Assembly: GCA_017651245.1 (NCBI GenBank)
Contig: JAGCDQ010000008.1
Location: 1 to 64,000 of the forward strand
Direction of reading: 5' to 3'
DNA length: 64,000 nt
Source of the DNA: Bacteroidaceae bacterium
GTDB taxonomy: Bacteria; Bacteroidota; Bacteroidia; Bacteroidales; Bacteroidaceae
The position numbers and the translations under genes are program-made. Below the pieces are notes generated by a model. The model saw only the letters and a list, made by a program, of their open reading frames with translations. It did no database searches and was not told where the DNA came from. Position 1 is the stretch's first letter. The number at the start of each line of letters is the position of its first letter. Positions 42,488 through 53,175 of the stretch are shown piece by piece.

Positions 42488-43521
42488 CGGAAGTGTTTTT
42501 CCAATCGTTTGTATTCCTTCTTGGTGAGGCGCATGAAGCTGCCATGCTGAGGAGCGGTGACTCCTTGAATGTCTGCAGGGGAGTGGAAGCCCTTGAGGTA
42601 TTCGTCGGTTTGACAAATGCGGTAGTGCTTGGGACGGTCACTATATTGGATGTATGCCACACGCCACCCTTTCTCTCCGACAATCTGAAAGGCACTGCTG
42701 CCTTCGCATTTCTTGTTACCCTCGAAACTTACAAAGTCGCTTTCATCGGGCTCTGGCCAAGGTCCTGTGAGATGGTCGGCTTTGGTTTGGAAGATACCCG
42801 GATGTCCTCCTTCTTTCTTGATGAGCATGTGATACTTGCCATCACTCTTCAGATAGTTGATGTCTGCATCAATCGTGGCATAGCCCCAATCGAAGAGAAT
42901 GCGTGGCTTGGTGAGTTTGGTGAAGGTCTTGTCTGCATAGCTATACACCATTCGGTCGTACTTGTCATCTTCGTTGAAACTCCAGATGGAGTAGTAGATG
43001 AAGTACCCCCCTTTCTCACCATTCTTCCATACATAATCAGGGTCCCAGAAGATTTGGGGTGCCCACACACGATTAATCTTGCTCCAGTCGACAATGATGT
43101 CAGGACTTTCAGGGTCACAGAAGATTTCGTTGCCTTTGCGAAAATCGAACGTGGTGGATGTCCAATGGATGAGGTCGTCACTTTTGAGGAGGTTGATGCC
43201 GTAGTTGTACCACTGCTTGCTCTTGGCAACACACATATCTGTTGTCACCATCAGATAGCCATTTCCTGAATCCGACTTGCGACACACATATGCATCACGC
43301 TGTCCTCCCTCGATACCAGCCAGCTTCTGTGCATCCATGATGGCTTTTCCTTCGTTGAGGTCGTGATAGTGAAGTCCGTCGCGACTGAGGGCATAAGCGG
43401 TGAATTCACCATTGTCGCTCATGTGGCAGTAAAGATAACCATAAGCACCCTTCTGAAGATTCTGGGCGCACAGATTCAGAGTCGGAATCGTGAGAAGGAG
43501 GATCGTGATAAATTGTTTCAT
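42484..43521 (-). CDS. Glycoside hydrolase family 43-like exported protein
   Basis: 345 aa. Signal peptide MKQFITILLLTIPTLNLCAQ; an upstream in-frame start at 43566 is less likely. Five-bladed propeller pattern of GH43: GAYGYLYCHMSDNGEFTAYALSRDGLHYHDL (blade 1), SDDLIHWTSTTFDF, NRVWAPQIFWDPDY, GYATIDADINYLKSDGKYHMLIKKEGGHPGIF, DHLTGPW, and KKCEGSSAFQI, where the Glu fits the general acid. Members act on arabinan or xylan side chains; some are inactive. Here the first-blade Asp is in a slightly unusual context, so activity is not certain. It lies 46 nt downstream of sprA on the same strand and overlaps tamL tail to tail. Confidence 0.87.
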   Translation of the reverse strand: MKQFITILLLTIPTLNLCAQNLQKGAYGYLYCHMSDNGEFTAYALSRDGLHYHDLNEGKAIMDAQKLAGIEGGQRDAYVCRKSDSGNGYLMVTTDMCVAKSKQWYNYGINLLKSDDLIHWTSTTFDFRKGNEIFCDPESPDIIVDWSKINRVWAPQIFWDPDYVWKNGEKGGYFIYYSIWSFNEDDKYDRMVYSYADKTFTKLTKPRILFDWGYATIDADINYLKSDGKYHMLIKKEGGHPGIFQTKADHLTGPWPEPDESDFVSFEGNKKCEGSSAFQIVGEKGWRVAYIQYSDRPKHYRICQTDEYLKGFHSPADIQGVTAPQHGSFMRLTKKEYKRLEKHFR

Positions 43522-43567
43522 TATTTGAGGGGTTATAATTATCGTCAGGGTGAAGGGTGAAATCACT

Positions 43568-46500
43568 TTACCTCGTTAATGAGAATTTCATGCTGACACC
43601 GAAATCAACGGTCGTAGTAGGATAAGAGGATTGTGACACGAGGGGCACATTACGCTGCCAATCGAAGAATCCTGTGAGACTGAGGAGACGACTGAAAGTA
43701 TAGTTACCTGTAAGGCTGAAGTGATAGGCAGTGGCTCCACTGGTAGCAGTAGTCACAGCAGTCTGTATGTTGCGGTTGAGGGCATTTTGCAGACGGTAGG
43801 TGAAATTAGCCTTGAGGTCAAGGTCGTGGCTCACAGTGTTGCGTGTACGTGCATTGGTGTTGGTGGTTGTATTATCTTTCTTGTTCTTGGATTTCGACTT
43901 GGACTTTCTGCTTTCATTGCTTTGGATGCTCTTGGCACCAAAGAGACCGATGTCTTTGATTTTATAGCCCATACCAACTTCAATGTCATTAGAGAAGTTT
44001 TCTGTAAGGGCAACACTCGTCATAGAAAGGTTGAGGGTGCGAGTCTTGTTGTATTTCAATGTGGCAGTCATACCACTATTGAAAGCCATATCAACACCGA
44101 TGAAAGGTGAGAAGGACTCATTGATGCTAACGGTGGAGACGTTGTACATGGAAGAAGGGATAGGGTTGCCTGTGGTGACATCCTTGATGAATCCCCAACC
44201 ATTCATGTACTCCATGAAGTTGGAGTAGGAATTGTAGGCTCCGACTGAGTAAACGCTCTTATAGGCATGATTGATATTGAAACTCTTGAAGTGGTCAGCA
44301 AACCATGGGGAGAGCTTAATCAGTCCACCATAGGAGAGGCTCCAGTTCGGCATGAGGCGTGAGATGGCTGGGAAAATGTCGAGTGGAGAGGAAATAGCAT
44401 TACCTCCACAGTAAGCAGAGAGGAATGCAGGCACCATCACGTCGGCAGAATAAAGTTCCACTCCGCCATTCTCTGGATTATAGGTCTTTCCTGCCCATTC
44501 ACTACCCGCCCTCTTGGGATAGGTGACATTGGCATAGCGTGCTTCGATGCGGCTCTTCACAATCGGCAGGTTCTTGAGGAATTTCTCGAAGTGCTTCGAG
44601 TGATAGTTGTTGTTGATGTTACCACCTGACTCGAATGCGGAACCGATAGAGATGACCGTCATTGAGAACGAACCGCTTTGAGTCGCAGGCATTCCTTCAT
44701 ACATGAACTGGATGCTGCGAGACTTATTGACGGTACGAGTGGCTGTGAGGTCAATCTTGAGATCTTTGATAGGCTCCAGAGTGGCTTTCAGCTGGAGGTC
44801 TTCCATCGCTGCTGATGTGGCAGGAGTGGTGATATTGCTGTCATTCTGCATGAGCCATCCGTGTCTTGCCGCCTTGTCTATATAGTTGTCACTCACAGCA
44901 CCGAGGGCAAATGGAATACCAGGAGAAAGAAGACCATCAATGTGCTTCTGTCCGAAAGCGTCACCCACTTCTGTACGGAAACCAGGAAGAGTGAGTGCAT
45001 AGGTATTGCGATAAGAGATGCTGGCATTGCGCACCATCATAAGTCCTCGTGCGAACACCTGTGCTGTCTTGTACCATGAGAGGTCATCCAATGGACGTTT
45101 AGCAACTACGTTGATCTTGATTGGGATGGTGTCTTGGTTCTTCACCTTGATGGTATTGGCATCCACTTTCTTATATTTCAGCTTATAGATCTTTCCCTCA
45201 GCGGTAGTGGCACGCACAATAAGTCGCTTGGAGTTTTGGCTGTGCTTCACCTCCGTGCTGGTAGAGTCGTTAAGGGTCACCTCTTTGGTAAATCCTTTGG
45301 ACTTCTTGCTGGCGTCGTTCTTTGCCGTCTTGTCCTTGCTATCTTTGCTATTCTTGCTACTCTTGCTATCGCTTTCTTTCTCTTCATCTCCCTCTTTAGC
45401 AGCAGTCCTAGCGTTTCTGGAGGCTGTGTTCTGACGGGTGTTGGATGTATTCTTCTTGGTGTTGCCAGAGAGTCGTTTTTCTGCATCAGCCAAGAATTTC
45501 CATTTCTTGTAAAGTGTTTCGAAGTTCAGGCGTCCATTGAGGTTGACGGTACGTTGAGTGCTGGCAGTGTTTCCGAGCGAGGTACCGTCTTCCAGTTCTG
45601 TGCCTCGTGTCCAGTTATAGTTAGCGTTGTAAGTGCCATCGGCTGTAATCCAATCAAAGATTGGTATCTTATTGATAGGCACCTGATAGGAGCCGTTGAA
45701 AGTACTCCGGTAAGTAAGTGGACGTCCAAAGGATGCAAGACTCCGCTTCACAGAGTCTTTCCATGCAGCATACTCGTTAGGATATAGATGCTTGTTGACG
45801 ATGACATTGGGCTCCTCTATTTCAGCATGAGTGGAGGATGTCCACGACATCTTGAGTGCCTTGAAAATATCCCATTTCACTGTAAGGTCACGATTCCAAA
45901 GAATCTGGTCCGAGAAGATAACAGGCATCTTGGTACCCGCATCAATGTCCCGTTCCTGGAATTCGTAATAACTGCGTGTGAGGTCGGTGTTGAACGAGAG
46001 GCTTTGTGGCAGCCATTGAAGGTTCTGCGCCTTGATGATATCGAGCCACTTTGACTTGCCCTTCAGGTTCTTGAAAGGCTCCAGCGGCTTGTACTTTGGT
46101 GAGTAATTGTATCCGAGGTTAAGACGCCAATTCTCCTCATTCTCATACACGGTGGTCTCACCTGTCTTGTAGCGTTGGCTGTAACTGTAGCTAAACGTAA
46201 AGTTGGCAGGGTCATAAGGCATTGGCTTACGGCTCTGGACGTTCGATCTCCAGTTGGAAAGCGACAGGTTCTTGTTTTTGACAATGCTTTCAGTAAGATT
46301 GCTGAGTGAGTCACGTGCAGCCTTGTTCTCACATTCGTCAAGGGCATCCTTTAGCAGCATGTCAGTGTCGAAAGGATTGTACTTGGGCGAGAGTTTTTGC
46401 CAAGAGTAAGAATAGTAGAGCGGCAGGTTCATTTTCCACTTATCAGGGAAGAACTTACCTAACTGGAATTGTGTGGTGACGCTCCACTCATAGAGGTTAT

Positions 46501-49500
46501 CATTTCTGCGTTGAGACACCTTGTCCTCCAATCCGCCAAATCCCGCAGTTTCCACATGACCCGTCACATTGACAGAACCCAGGTCAGACATCTGTACATT
46601 CAGGTTACCTTGTGCTGCCCAACCTCCTTCTGTGCTATAGTCCTGCATACGAAGTTCGTTCACCCACACCTCCACATCACTTGTGCGACGACCATTGTTG
46701 CGCACACCCATCATCATCGTCTTCACTTCTCCCAACGAAGGATTACCAATGATGCTCACCTTGTTGTTGGGACGGTTCTTGTCATAAGCATAATAGAGTT
46801 GCGTATAACTTGCCGAACCATTCGCCCTTGCCTTGTTACGTTCATGCTTGAGGTCGGTGAAAGTGCTGAAGTCAATGTCGAGCATGTTCTCCTCTGGCCA
46901 TACAGCCTTGCAACCTTGTGCTGTGTAGGTATCGTAATGTCCCGCGGGGGTGAGTTTGAGCGGTATCTCATATTCGTAGTAGTTGCTCTTGTAGTCGCTA
47001 CCCATTCGGATGAAGAGACTCATCTGGTTGTCTTGCAGCTCGGTGTCACCCTCCATCGCATTGGCATGAACGAACATCTGCAGGTGCTTGTAGTTGCGGA
47101 AGTCCATATTCATCGTCTTGTACACAGCTCGTGCATCACCTGATGCCAAATTCTCGACGGAGAGTGCCAACGCCTGCTCATTCTCTTGCGAGAGCTGAGG
47201 CTGTGAAGGATCGAGCACACGGGTGATGCCTGGAGGCAGCACGTAGTTCACAGGAGTTTTGTCGTTATTTTCCTCGATGTTGACGGCAGATGGCACGATG
47301 CTTCCGCTCACACTGGGCTTCTCATTCGTGTAAAGGGCTTGTGTGTAGGTACGCCATTCACCTTCCACCAAATCAAGGTTTGCCAGACGCACCACGATAG
47401 GCTCTTCGAATCCTGTCATGTACATTCGCATGAAGCGGATGCTGGAGAAATCGTTGATGGTTCCCTCCTTGCTGTCATACTCATCCACTGGGATGCGGAA
47501 CTGATACCAAGTGGCATTCTCTTTGTTTCCGTTGCGAAGTCCGACACTGGTTTCACGAGAATCAACAATGTAGTTCCGACCAACCACCATATCCTGCGGA
47601 CGGAGGCTGATGTGGTACTCGTAGAAGTTCTCATACTCGTTCATCGTGTAGTCGGAGTTCACATCCTCGGCATCGGGCGTGCTCTTGTAGGCTGTGGAAT
47701 ATCGTTCGCCCGTGCCACCGCTATTGGGTGAGTTGCCTTCAGGTGAGTTGATGTATTTGTAGCGTTCGAGGATGGACGTGTGAGCGGCATCGAAGTCGCT
47801 GCCTCTGAAGTAGTGGTAGTCGTCACCTGCAGGGTCTTCAAAAATGGAATCGTAGGCGGCTGTGCTCACCTTACCCTTCAGGGCGTTGAGGTAGTCAGCA
47901 TAAATGCCATAAGAACGTTCCTCCACATCTGAAAGGCCATTCAAACCGATATCCTGCTTGGGACGAGCACCACTTTCGTTGGAGAATGAATAGACCACAG
48001 ATTTTTCGCTGGGCACACGTCCCCACAGCGTCTCCACATAAGTAGAGGCATTGTTGACAGGCATACCACTCTCATACGCCTTCTTTCCATCCTTCAGCAC
48101 ATCTTCGCTGATGTCGCCCAAGTTGAAATAGAGGTCGCCGCCATAGCGTCGGTCATCCTTCGTGTAGATGAATGGGTCGAGCATCCAGAATTCAATATAT
48201 TGAATGTTGCTGGTTTCAAAGTCGCTGAAGTCCAGTTTCTTCATCATACCTCCCCATCGCTTCTTAGGATCATTCAGATGGGCATTTTGATCCACATCCG
48301 TATCGAGGTTGTAAGGACCACGTTCTGAAGGATAGTATGCCAAGTTGAGGATGTCCAACGTGTTGGCATCACCCGTATTGGTGTCGCGGTTCGGATAGAC
48401 CTCACGCACATAGACCTCACGCACATAGTGGTTGGACAGTTGGTTAACGTCAGCTTTGATGTGCGCAGGAGTCATCGAAGAAGAGCGGCGTGTGAACAGT
48501 GGGTCAATCCTATACCATGCCAGTCGAGCACGGTTGTAGCCATATTTCACATCGTTGGAGAGTTTACCATATTCCAGATGAGATGGTGTAGAAGACAACA
48601 CCCACTCCTTCGGGTTGCTCACGCTGTGAGGCATTTTGGTGCGTTCAAAGTCATCCAGATAAGACGCATTGCCCTGCGTGTCCTCCGACGTTTCTGCTTT
48701 CAGTTGGGCATATTCGCCCGTGAAAGAGATGGTGGAGGGGGCGCTCAGGTTAAGAAGTGGCAGCTTGTCGAGCATATTGGTGAGCCATTGTGAGTTTTGT
48801 TTCCAATTGATATGGAAACCCCACATGGTGTTGTTCAGCGGTTCACTACCCATCGTCACTTTAGAAGTGAGTGGCTTCTCCTTCACCCTCAGGAAAGTAC
48901 CACCAATGTTGAAGTTCTTGGAGAAGTCATAATCCCAGTTCAAGCCCAGCATGGTCTTGCGCATGAAGGAGAAAGTGTCCAAGTCTTCAACACTGACACT
49001 CACATTTGTGCCGGCATCAATGAGACTCTGATTGATGATTTTGACCACACCCCTGTAGTAATCGATACTATAGTCGGTACCTTCTGTCAGGGTGACACCG
49101 CCTGCTGTCACCTTCACGGAACCTGGAGCGATGCTCGTAGTTCCGAGGGAGATTTCGCTACCGCTGGTCGCCTTGTATTCACCAGTCAACGTGAATTTGT
49201 TCTTCTCGGCTATCTGTTTCGCCACGATCTTGGTGGAATCGTAAAGTTGATCGTAGCAATATTTGTCAGCCAGGTCATCATTTCCCAACTTCTGTCGCAG
49301 CCAGTCACCAAAAGGCTCCACGACGGGGAAGATGACACGTCCCGTCTGCGATTGGATGGTGTAGCCCTCGATAAAGTCAAACCTGCCGTTAGGGTTCGTC
49401 TTTTGGTTATCATCCAGACGGTCTAAGTTCATCATCTTCAGCAATGTGGTTTGTTTGAAAGGCTCTTCAGGAATGTAGCTGATGTTCACACCTGTCGTAT

Positions 49501-51142
49501 CGCTCAGATACTTGATGTCCATCTTGAATTTTTCCCGTTGCACAGAGGTTGCTTTCAGGTTATACACGTTCTTCATCATCAAATCCCAGTTGGCAATTCT
49601 AGGCGAACCAGATGTGTTCTTCAGCAACTTCACGAACAGCGCCTTGTCGTTATCTTTTTGGTCAGCAGAGAACTCACCTACCTGATAGGTCTGTCCGTTG
49701 TAGGTGTACTCGTATGCCACAGCCAGCACTTGATTAGGCTGAAGATTGGTTTTCAAACTGATGTATCCCAAGTGCTGATTCAAGGTGTATTCCGAAGAAG
49801 AGAGCAAACGCGCATTTTCCACCTTCTCATACTCGATACCACCAACCATCACAGGATTCAGCACCTGACTCGTCTGATCCATGTTGCGGGCATCAACGTA
49901 GGTGCTGACCATCTGGGCATATTGTTTGTTGCTCTCGTTGCTAGGGATTTCGAGTCGGGAGCCAGCCCAAATGCTGTTGCCGATTTTGACACCTTCCGCC
50001 AAATCCACCAAACCCACGATATTGCGGGTGTTCATGGTCTGTCCGCCCGTGTTGGTCAGCCAAACCTCAATGCGGTTGATGGTGATACCGCTGATGATAT
50101 TCGGCAAGGTGGAGCATGCCTTGTCGTAAGTATCGTGGAAGTAGTGAGCAAGGAAGAAGTGACGGTTCTCATCGTAATCGTATGCCTGAATTTCATACGT
50201 GTCCACTTGATTGCCCCCTCGGCTGCCAACAGTGGTTGATTGTGTCTTCTTCTGGCTCAGCACAGTTTGCAATTTCAAACGTCCGAATTGCAAGTCCGTC
50301 CTGATACCGAACAGGACATTAGAACCCCTGATAAGACTTGAGTTGGTAGGAAAATCTACATAACCTGCCTCCAACTTCTTCACAATGTCATCTTCCTTTC
50401 CTTCGTAGGCAAGTTTCAGGTTCTTCTTGTCAAACTCAAAGGTGGCATCTGTGTCGTACCTGATGTTGAAATCCATCTGGTTTCCCACCTTTGCATCCAC
50501 ATTGATGTTGATTTTCTCGTCAAAGTCGAATGCTTTGGTCACACGGGCACGTTCTGAGAGGGACGGGTTGTCCACAAACTTGTAATTGTAGCCGAATTTC
50601 AGCTCCGCACTACCTCGTGTATTGATCTGCACACCGCCAGGACCGAAAATCTTCTCTGCGGGTCCCAAATCGAAGTGCATGTTGGTGAAGTCAAACTTCT
50701 CCTTCCCTTTCGTCGTGAACAAAGAATCGTTCCTCACCTTGAAATAATCGCGGAAAGACTTCTGCTCTGACCACTTCATATACTCCTGAGGGGTCAACAT
50801 CCAAGGTTGGCTCAAGAAGTTGTCGCCCAACTTTGTACCTACCTTGTAATAGCCTGATTTTTCGTCATATACCGCTGTGTCTGGCTTCAGGTTCTCAGGG
50901 TCTTGCAAGTCCAAAGAAAACTCCTCCGAGTGGGCATCTTGCGGATAATCCGTCTTCTTCACCTTCACCGAATCCCCCGACACAACACTGGATGACGAGA
51001 ACACATTACTACCGCTCACTTTCGCGATAGCACTTATGCTCGTCATAACCAATAAGATATATAATATATTTCGAAGAATCCGTTTCAAGATGCAACGTCT
51101 GTGTTGTGAGGCCTCAAGCCCCATTCCTACATATTCTAACAT
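43568..51142 (-). CDS. sprA: SprA: type IX secretion outer-membrane translocon
   Basis: 2524 aa, within the range of SprA/Sov proteins (about 2400-2500). SprA forms the giant barrel through which T9SS cargo crosses the outer membrane. The N-terminal region has a membrane-targeting helix (ILRNILYILLVMTSISAIAKV), DNFLSQPWMLTPQEYMKWSEQKSFRDYF and GGVQINTRGSAELKFGYNYKFVDNPSL; further on FDWEFDYSKN-type strands (LGLNWDYDFSKNFNIGG), YIEFWMLDPF, a long strand-rich barrel, a Ser/Lys/Asn-rich low-complexity loop (about residues 1880-1960) and a final strand YPTTTVDFGVSMKFSLTR. ruvA, its frequent neighbour in other Bacteroidetes, is not adjacent. No other T9SS gene and no obvious CTD cargo lies in this window. 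Confidence 0.95.
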   Translation of the reverse strand: MLEYVGMGLEASQHRRCILKRILRNILYILLVMTSISAIAKVSGSNVFSSSSVVSGDSVKVKKTDYPQDAHSEEFSLDLQDPENLKPDTAVYDEKSGYYKVGTKLGDNFLSQPWMLTPQEYMKWSEQKSFRDYFKVRNDSLFTTKGKEKFDFTNMHFDLGPAEKIFGPGGVQINTRGSAELKFGYNYKFVDNPSLSERARVTKAFDFDEKININVDAKVGNQMDFNIRYDTDATFEFDKKNLKLAYEGKEDDIVKKLEAGYVDFPTNSSLIRGSNVLFGIRTDLQFGRLKLQTVLSQKKTQSTTVGSRGGNQVDTYEIQAYDYDENRHFFLAHYFHDTYDKACSTLPNIISGITINRIEVWLTNTGGQTMNTRNIVGLVDLAEGVKIGNSIWAGSRLEIPSNESNKQYAQMVSTYVDARNMDQTSQVLNPVMVGGIEYEKVENARLLSSSEYTLNQHLGYISLKTNLQPNQVLAVAYEYTYNGQTYQVGEFSADQKDNDKALFVKLLKNTSGSPRIANWDLMMKNVYNLKATSVQREKFKMDIKYLSDTTGVNISYIPEEPFKQTTLLKMMNLDRLDDNQKTNPNGRFDFIEGYTIQSQTGRVIFPVVEPFGDWLRQKLGNDDLADKYCYDQLYDSTKIVAKQIAEKNKFTLTGEYKATSGSEISLGTTSIAPGSVKVTAGGVTLTEGTDYSIDYYRGVVKIINQSLIDAGTNVSVSVEDLDTFSFMRKTMLGLNWDYDFSKNFNIGGTFLRVKEKPLTSKVTMGSEPLNNTMWGFHINWKQNSQWLTNMLDKLPLLNLSAPSTISFTGEYAQLKAETSEDTQGNASYLDDFERTKMPHSVSNPKEWVLSSTPSHLEYGKLSNDVKYGYNRARLAWYRIDPLFTRRSSSMTPAHIKADVNQLSNHYVREVYVREVYPNRDTNTGDANTLDILNLAYYPSERGPYNLDTDVDQNAHLNDPKKRWGGMMKKLDFSDFETSNIQYIEFWMLDPFIYTKDDRRYGGDLYFNLGDISEDVLKDGKKAYESGMPVNNASTYVETLWGRVPSEKSVVYSFSNESGARPKQDIGLNGLSDVEERSYGIYADYLNALKGKVSTAAYDSIFEDPAGDDYHYFRGSDFDAAHTSILERYKYINSPEGNSPNSGGTGERYSTAYKSTPDAEDVNSDYTMNEYENFYEYHISLRPQDMVVGRNYIVDSRETSVGLRNGNKENATWYQFRIPVDEYDSKEGTINDFSSIRFMRMYMTGFEEPIVVRLANLDLVEGEWRTYTQALYTNEKPSVSGSIVPSAVNIEENNDKTPVNYVLPPGITRVLDPSQPQLSQENEQALALSVENLASGDARAVYKTMNMDFRNYKHLQMFVHANAMEGDTELQDNQMSLFIRMGSDYKSNYYEYEIPLKLTPAGHYDTYTAQGCKAVWPEENMLDIDFSTFTDLKHERNKARANGSASYTQLYYAYDKNRPNNKVSIIGNPSLGEVKTMMMGVRNNGRRTSDVEVWVNELRMQDYSTEGGWAAQGNLNVQMSDLGSVNVTGHVETAGFGGLEDKVSQRRNDNLYEWSVTTQFQLGKFFPDKWKMNLPLYYSYSWQKLSPKYNPFDTDMLLKDALDECENKAARDSLSNLTESIVKNKNLSLSNWRSNVQSRKPMPYDPANFTFSYSYSQRYKTGETTVYENEENWRLNLGYNYSPKYKPLEPFKNLKGKSKWLDIIKAQNLQWLPQSLSFNTDLTRSYYEFQERDIDAGTKMPVIFSDQILWNRDLTVKWDIFKALKMSWTSSTHAEIEEPNVIVNKHLYPNEYAAWKDSVKRSLASFGRPLTYRSTFNGSYQVPINKIPIFDWITADGTYNANYNWTRGTELEDGTSLGNTASTQRTVNLNGRLNFETLYKKWKFLADAEKRLSGNTKKNTSNTRQNTASRNARTAAKEGDEEKESDSKSSKNSKDSKDKTAKNDASKKSKGFTKEVTLNDSTSTEVKHSQNSKRLIVRATTAEGKIYKLKYKKVDANTIKVKNQDTIPIKINVVAKRPLDDLSWYKTAQVFARGLMMVRNASISYRNTYALTLPGFRTEVGDAFGQKHIDGLLSPGIPFALGAVSDNYIDKAARHGWLMQNDSNITTPATSAAMEDLQLKATLEPIKDLKIDLTATRTVNKSRSIQFMYEGMPATQSGSFSMTVISIGSAFESGGNINNNYHSKHFEKFLKNLPIVKSRIEARYANVTYPKRAGSEWAGKTYNPENGGVELYSADVMVPAFLSAYCGGNAISSPLDIFPAISRLMPNWSLSYGGLIKLSPWFADHFKSFNINHAYKSVYSVGAYNSYSNFMEYMNGWGFIKDVTTGNPIPSSMYNVSTVSINESFSPFIGVDMAFNSGMTATLKYNKTRTLNLSMTSVALTENFSNDIEVGMGYKIKDIGLFGAKSIQSNESRKSKSKSKNKKDNTTTNTNARTRNTVSHDLDLKANFTYRLQNALNRNIQTAVTTATSGATAYHFSLTGNYTFSRLLSLTGFFDWQRNVPLVSQSSYPTTTVDFGVSMKFSLTR

Positions 51143-51191
51143 AAAAACGTAAAAACTTCCACATTATTGTATAAATACAAAGAAAAAACTG

Positions 51192-51199
51192 TAACTTTG
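51192..51199 (+). promoter_or_regulatory. -7 box of pepD
   Basis: TAACTTTG ending 18 nt before the ATG; a TTG lies 22 bp upstream (51167-51169). The box also lies just upstream of the divergently transcribed sprA, for which no clear box was found. Confidence 0.7.
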
Positions 51200-51217
51200 C
51201 AAGAAAAACAACAGCAT

Positions 51218-52654
51218 ATGACAACAAAGACGAATACAATAGAATGCGTCTTCAGCATCTTTCGTGAACTGAACCAAATACCACGTCCTTCTCATCATGA
51301 AGAACGGGTGGCTGACTATCTCTGCCAGTTTGCAGAGCGACTCCATCTGGAATATGAGCGTGACAAGGAGAATTGCGTGGTGATCCGTAAAGCTGCCAGC
51401 CCTGGGTGTGAAAAGGCAGAACCCATCGTGCTGCTCAACCACATGGATATGGTTTGTGTCGGGATGGCTGATCCGCTGAAAGATTCCATCGAGGCGTATG
51501 AGGAAAACGGTTGGATGAAGGCACGAGGCACGTCGTTGGGAGCGGATAATGGCATCGGACTTTCAATGGCACTTGCCGTTCTTGAAGACGACAGCATCGT
51601 GCATCCAGCATTAGAGGTCATCACCACCACAAACGAAGAGGATGGTATGTCGGGGGCCTCGCAGTTGAGCAAGGATTTCCTCAAAGGTCGCAAGGTCATC
51701 AACCTCGATTCTGAAGACTATGACACCATCACAACAGGTGCTGCAGGAGCCTGCTTGCAGTTTCATCGCATCCCAATACAGCGAAAGCCCGTGCCAGAAG
51801 GGCTTTGCTGGAGTCGCATCCGAATAGAAGGAGGACTGGGCGGACACTCAGGCGTGGACATCAACAAGGGACGTTGCAGCGCAATCCTCCCAGCAAAATC
51901 CATCCTTAAGGCTATCAGTCAACGGAACGACATAGAGGTGGCTCACATCAATCTAGGTGAAGCCAACGCCTCGATTGCCTCGAAAGGCGAAATCATCGCG
52001 CGCATCCCTACAGGAGAGGCTTCCGAATACCTCCAACAAACCATCGAGAACATCAATCATTGGATGCATGAGGAATTTGGCAATACCGACCCACACATTC
52101 ATTGTTGCATCGAAGCTTGTGAACAGCTCGACACCATCATTCCTCAAGAGGTTCTGACAGCATTGGTGAACTGTCTGGAGCAAGTGCCACAAGGTGTGGT
52201 GAAGATGAGCAAGACGATGCCAGGAACAGTGGAGACATCCAACAATATAGGACGCATCGTGACAGAAAAAGACCACATCTTCGTCTCCACTCACACGCGC
52301 AGTTTCATCGACGACGATATGGCTGCCCTCAGCCAAGAAATCGCCAAAGTCTTTCCAAAATCCGAAGTCGTGATGTCCGCTCCTGCATGGCAAGAAGACC
52401 AACAATCTCCTTTCCTTCAACTGGTTAGCGACACCTTCCAAGACGTGTTGGGTTGGCGTCCCCGCATGGTGGCGATGCACTTTGTCCTCGAGGCAGGTTT
52501 CTTTGTGCAGCACTATCCCGGCATCCAAATCGCCAGCATCGGTCCTCGCATCGTAGAGCCCCACTCCACCAGCGAACGCATCGAACTCTCCACAATCCAC
52601 GACATTTGGCAAGTGCTCCTCAAACTGCTCCAACGATTGGCAGGTAAAATGTAG
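51218..52654 (+). CDS. pepD: Aminoacyl-histidine dipeptidase (cytosolic non-specific dipeptidase, M20)
   Basis: 478 aa. Metal-dependent dipeptidase of the PepD branch of family M20. Zinc ligands and catalytic residues: LLNHMDMVCVG (His and Asp), GTSLGADNGIGLSMALAVL (bridging Asp), ITTTNEEDGMSGASQL (catalytic Glu pair), INLDSED and, near the end, MHFVLEAGFF. The lid domain begins at GGLGGHSGVDI. No signal peptide, so cytoplasmic, acting on peptides taken up by this amino-acid-fermenting type of bacterium. The frame extends 17 codons upstream across the promoter, so the ATG at 51218 is chosen. Confidence 0.95.
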   Translation: MTTKTNTIECVFSIFRELNQIPRPSHHEERVADYLCQFAERLHLEYERDKENCVVIRKAASPGCEKAEPIVLLNHMDMVCVGMADPLKDSIEAYEENGWMKARGTSLGADNGIGLSMALAVLEDDSIVHPALEVITTTNEEDGMSGASQLSKDFLKGRKVINLDSEDYDTITTGAAGACLQFHRIPIQRKPVPEGLCWSRIRIEGGLGGHSGVDINKGRCSAILPAKSILKAISQRNDIEVAHINLGEANASIASKGEIIARIPTGEASEYLQQTIENINHWMHEEFGNTDPHIHCCIEACEQLDTIIPQEVLTALVNCLEQVPQGVVKMSKTMPGTVETSNNIGRIVTEKDHIFVSTHTRSFIDDDMAALSQEIAKVFPKSEVVMSAPAWQEDQQSPFLQLVSDTFQDVLGWRPRMVAMHFVLEAGFFVQHYPGIQIASIGPRIVEPHSTSERIELSTIHDIWQVLLKLLQRLAGKM

Positions 52655-52723
52655 CATATCGTAAAATACCCTAACAACCTAACATTCGTCTTCAAATGGA
52701 TTGTGGTTCAGTTAGTTGTCTAC

Positions 52724-52847
52724 GTTAGGTCTTGTGCGAAGACCTAACATGGACCTAACACTCACCTTATCAGGCAGCAGTCAAAGAGATATCAGTGTGA
52801 GATTAAAATGTTAGGTTAATGTTAGGTCTTGTTTATAGACCTAACAT
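52724..52847. repeat. Pair of TTAGGTCT hairpins
   Basis: GTTAGGTCTT (52724-52733) pairs with AAGACCTAAC (52739-52748); ATGTTAGGTCT (52819-52829) pairs perfectly with AGACCTAACAT (52837-52847). Several single CCTAACA or TGTTAGGT motifs lie around them (52668-52905). They may terminate pepD transcription, though no long T run follows. Confidence 0.8.
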
Positions 52848-53095
52848 ACGAATATGGTTGATATACAGTTAAATGCAAGCAAAATGTTAGGTTGTTAGGT
52901 CTTTTTGCAAAAAAGTTCTCTTTTCCAAGAAAAACTTCCTCTTACCCTTCCAATTTTTGTGCCCCCACGGGAGAGATCTTGCGCCCCCGTGAGGAAAATA
53001 TTTTTCTCTAACTAGGCAGCAAAAATTGCTTCCCCCTAAGGGAAAATTTTGCAGCCCCTAGGGGTAACAAAAATTTCCCTTAGGGATTGCAAAAA

Positions 53096-53175
53096 ATTGC
53101 CGACGGCAATCCTACCTTTTGCCGTCGGCAAAACGATACTTTGCCGCCGCCTCTTTTGTGCTTTGCCGTCGGCAA
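53096..53175. repeat. Three GCCGNCGGC palindromes
   Basis: ATTGCCGACGGCAAT (53096-53110), TTTTGCCGTCGGCAAAA (53117-53133) and TTGCCGTCGGCAA (53163-53175), plus a half-copy TTTGCCGCCGCC between. REP-like short palindromes in tandem. Confidence 0.85.
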
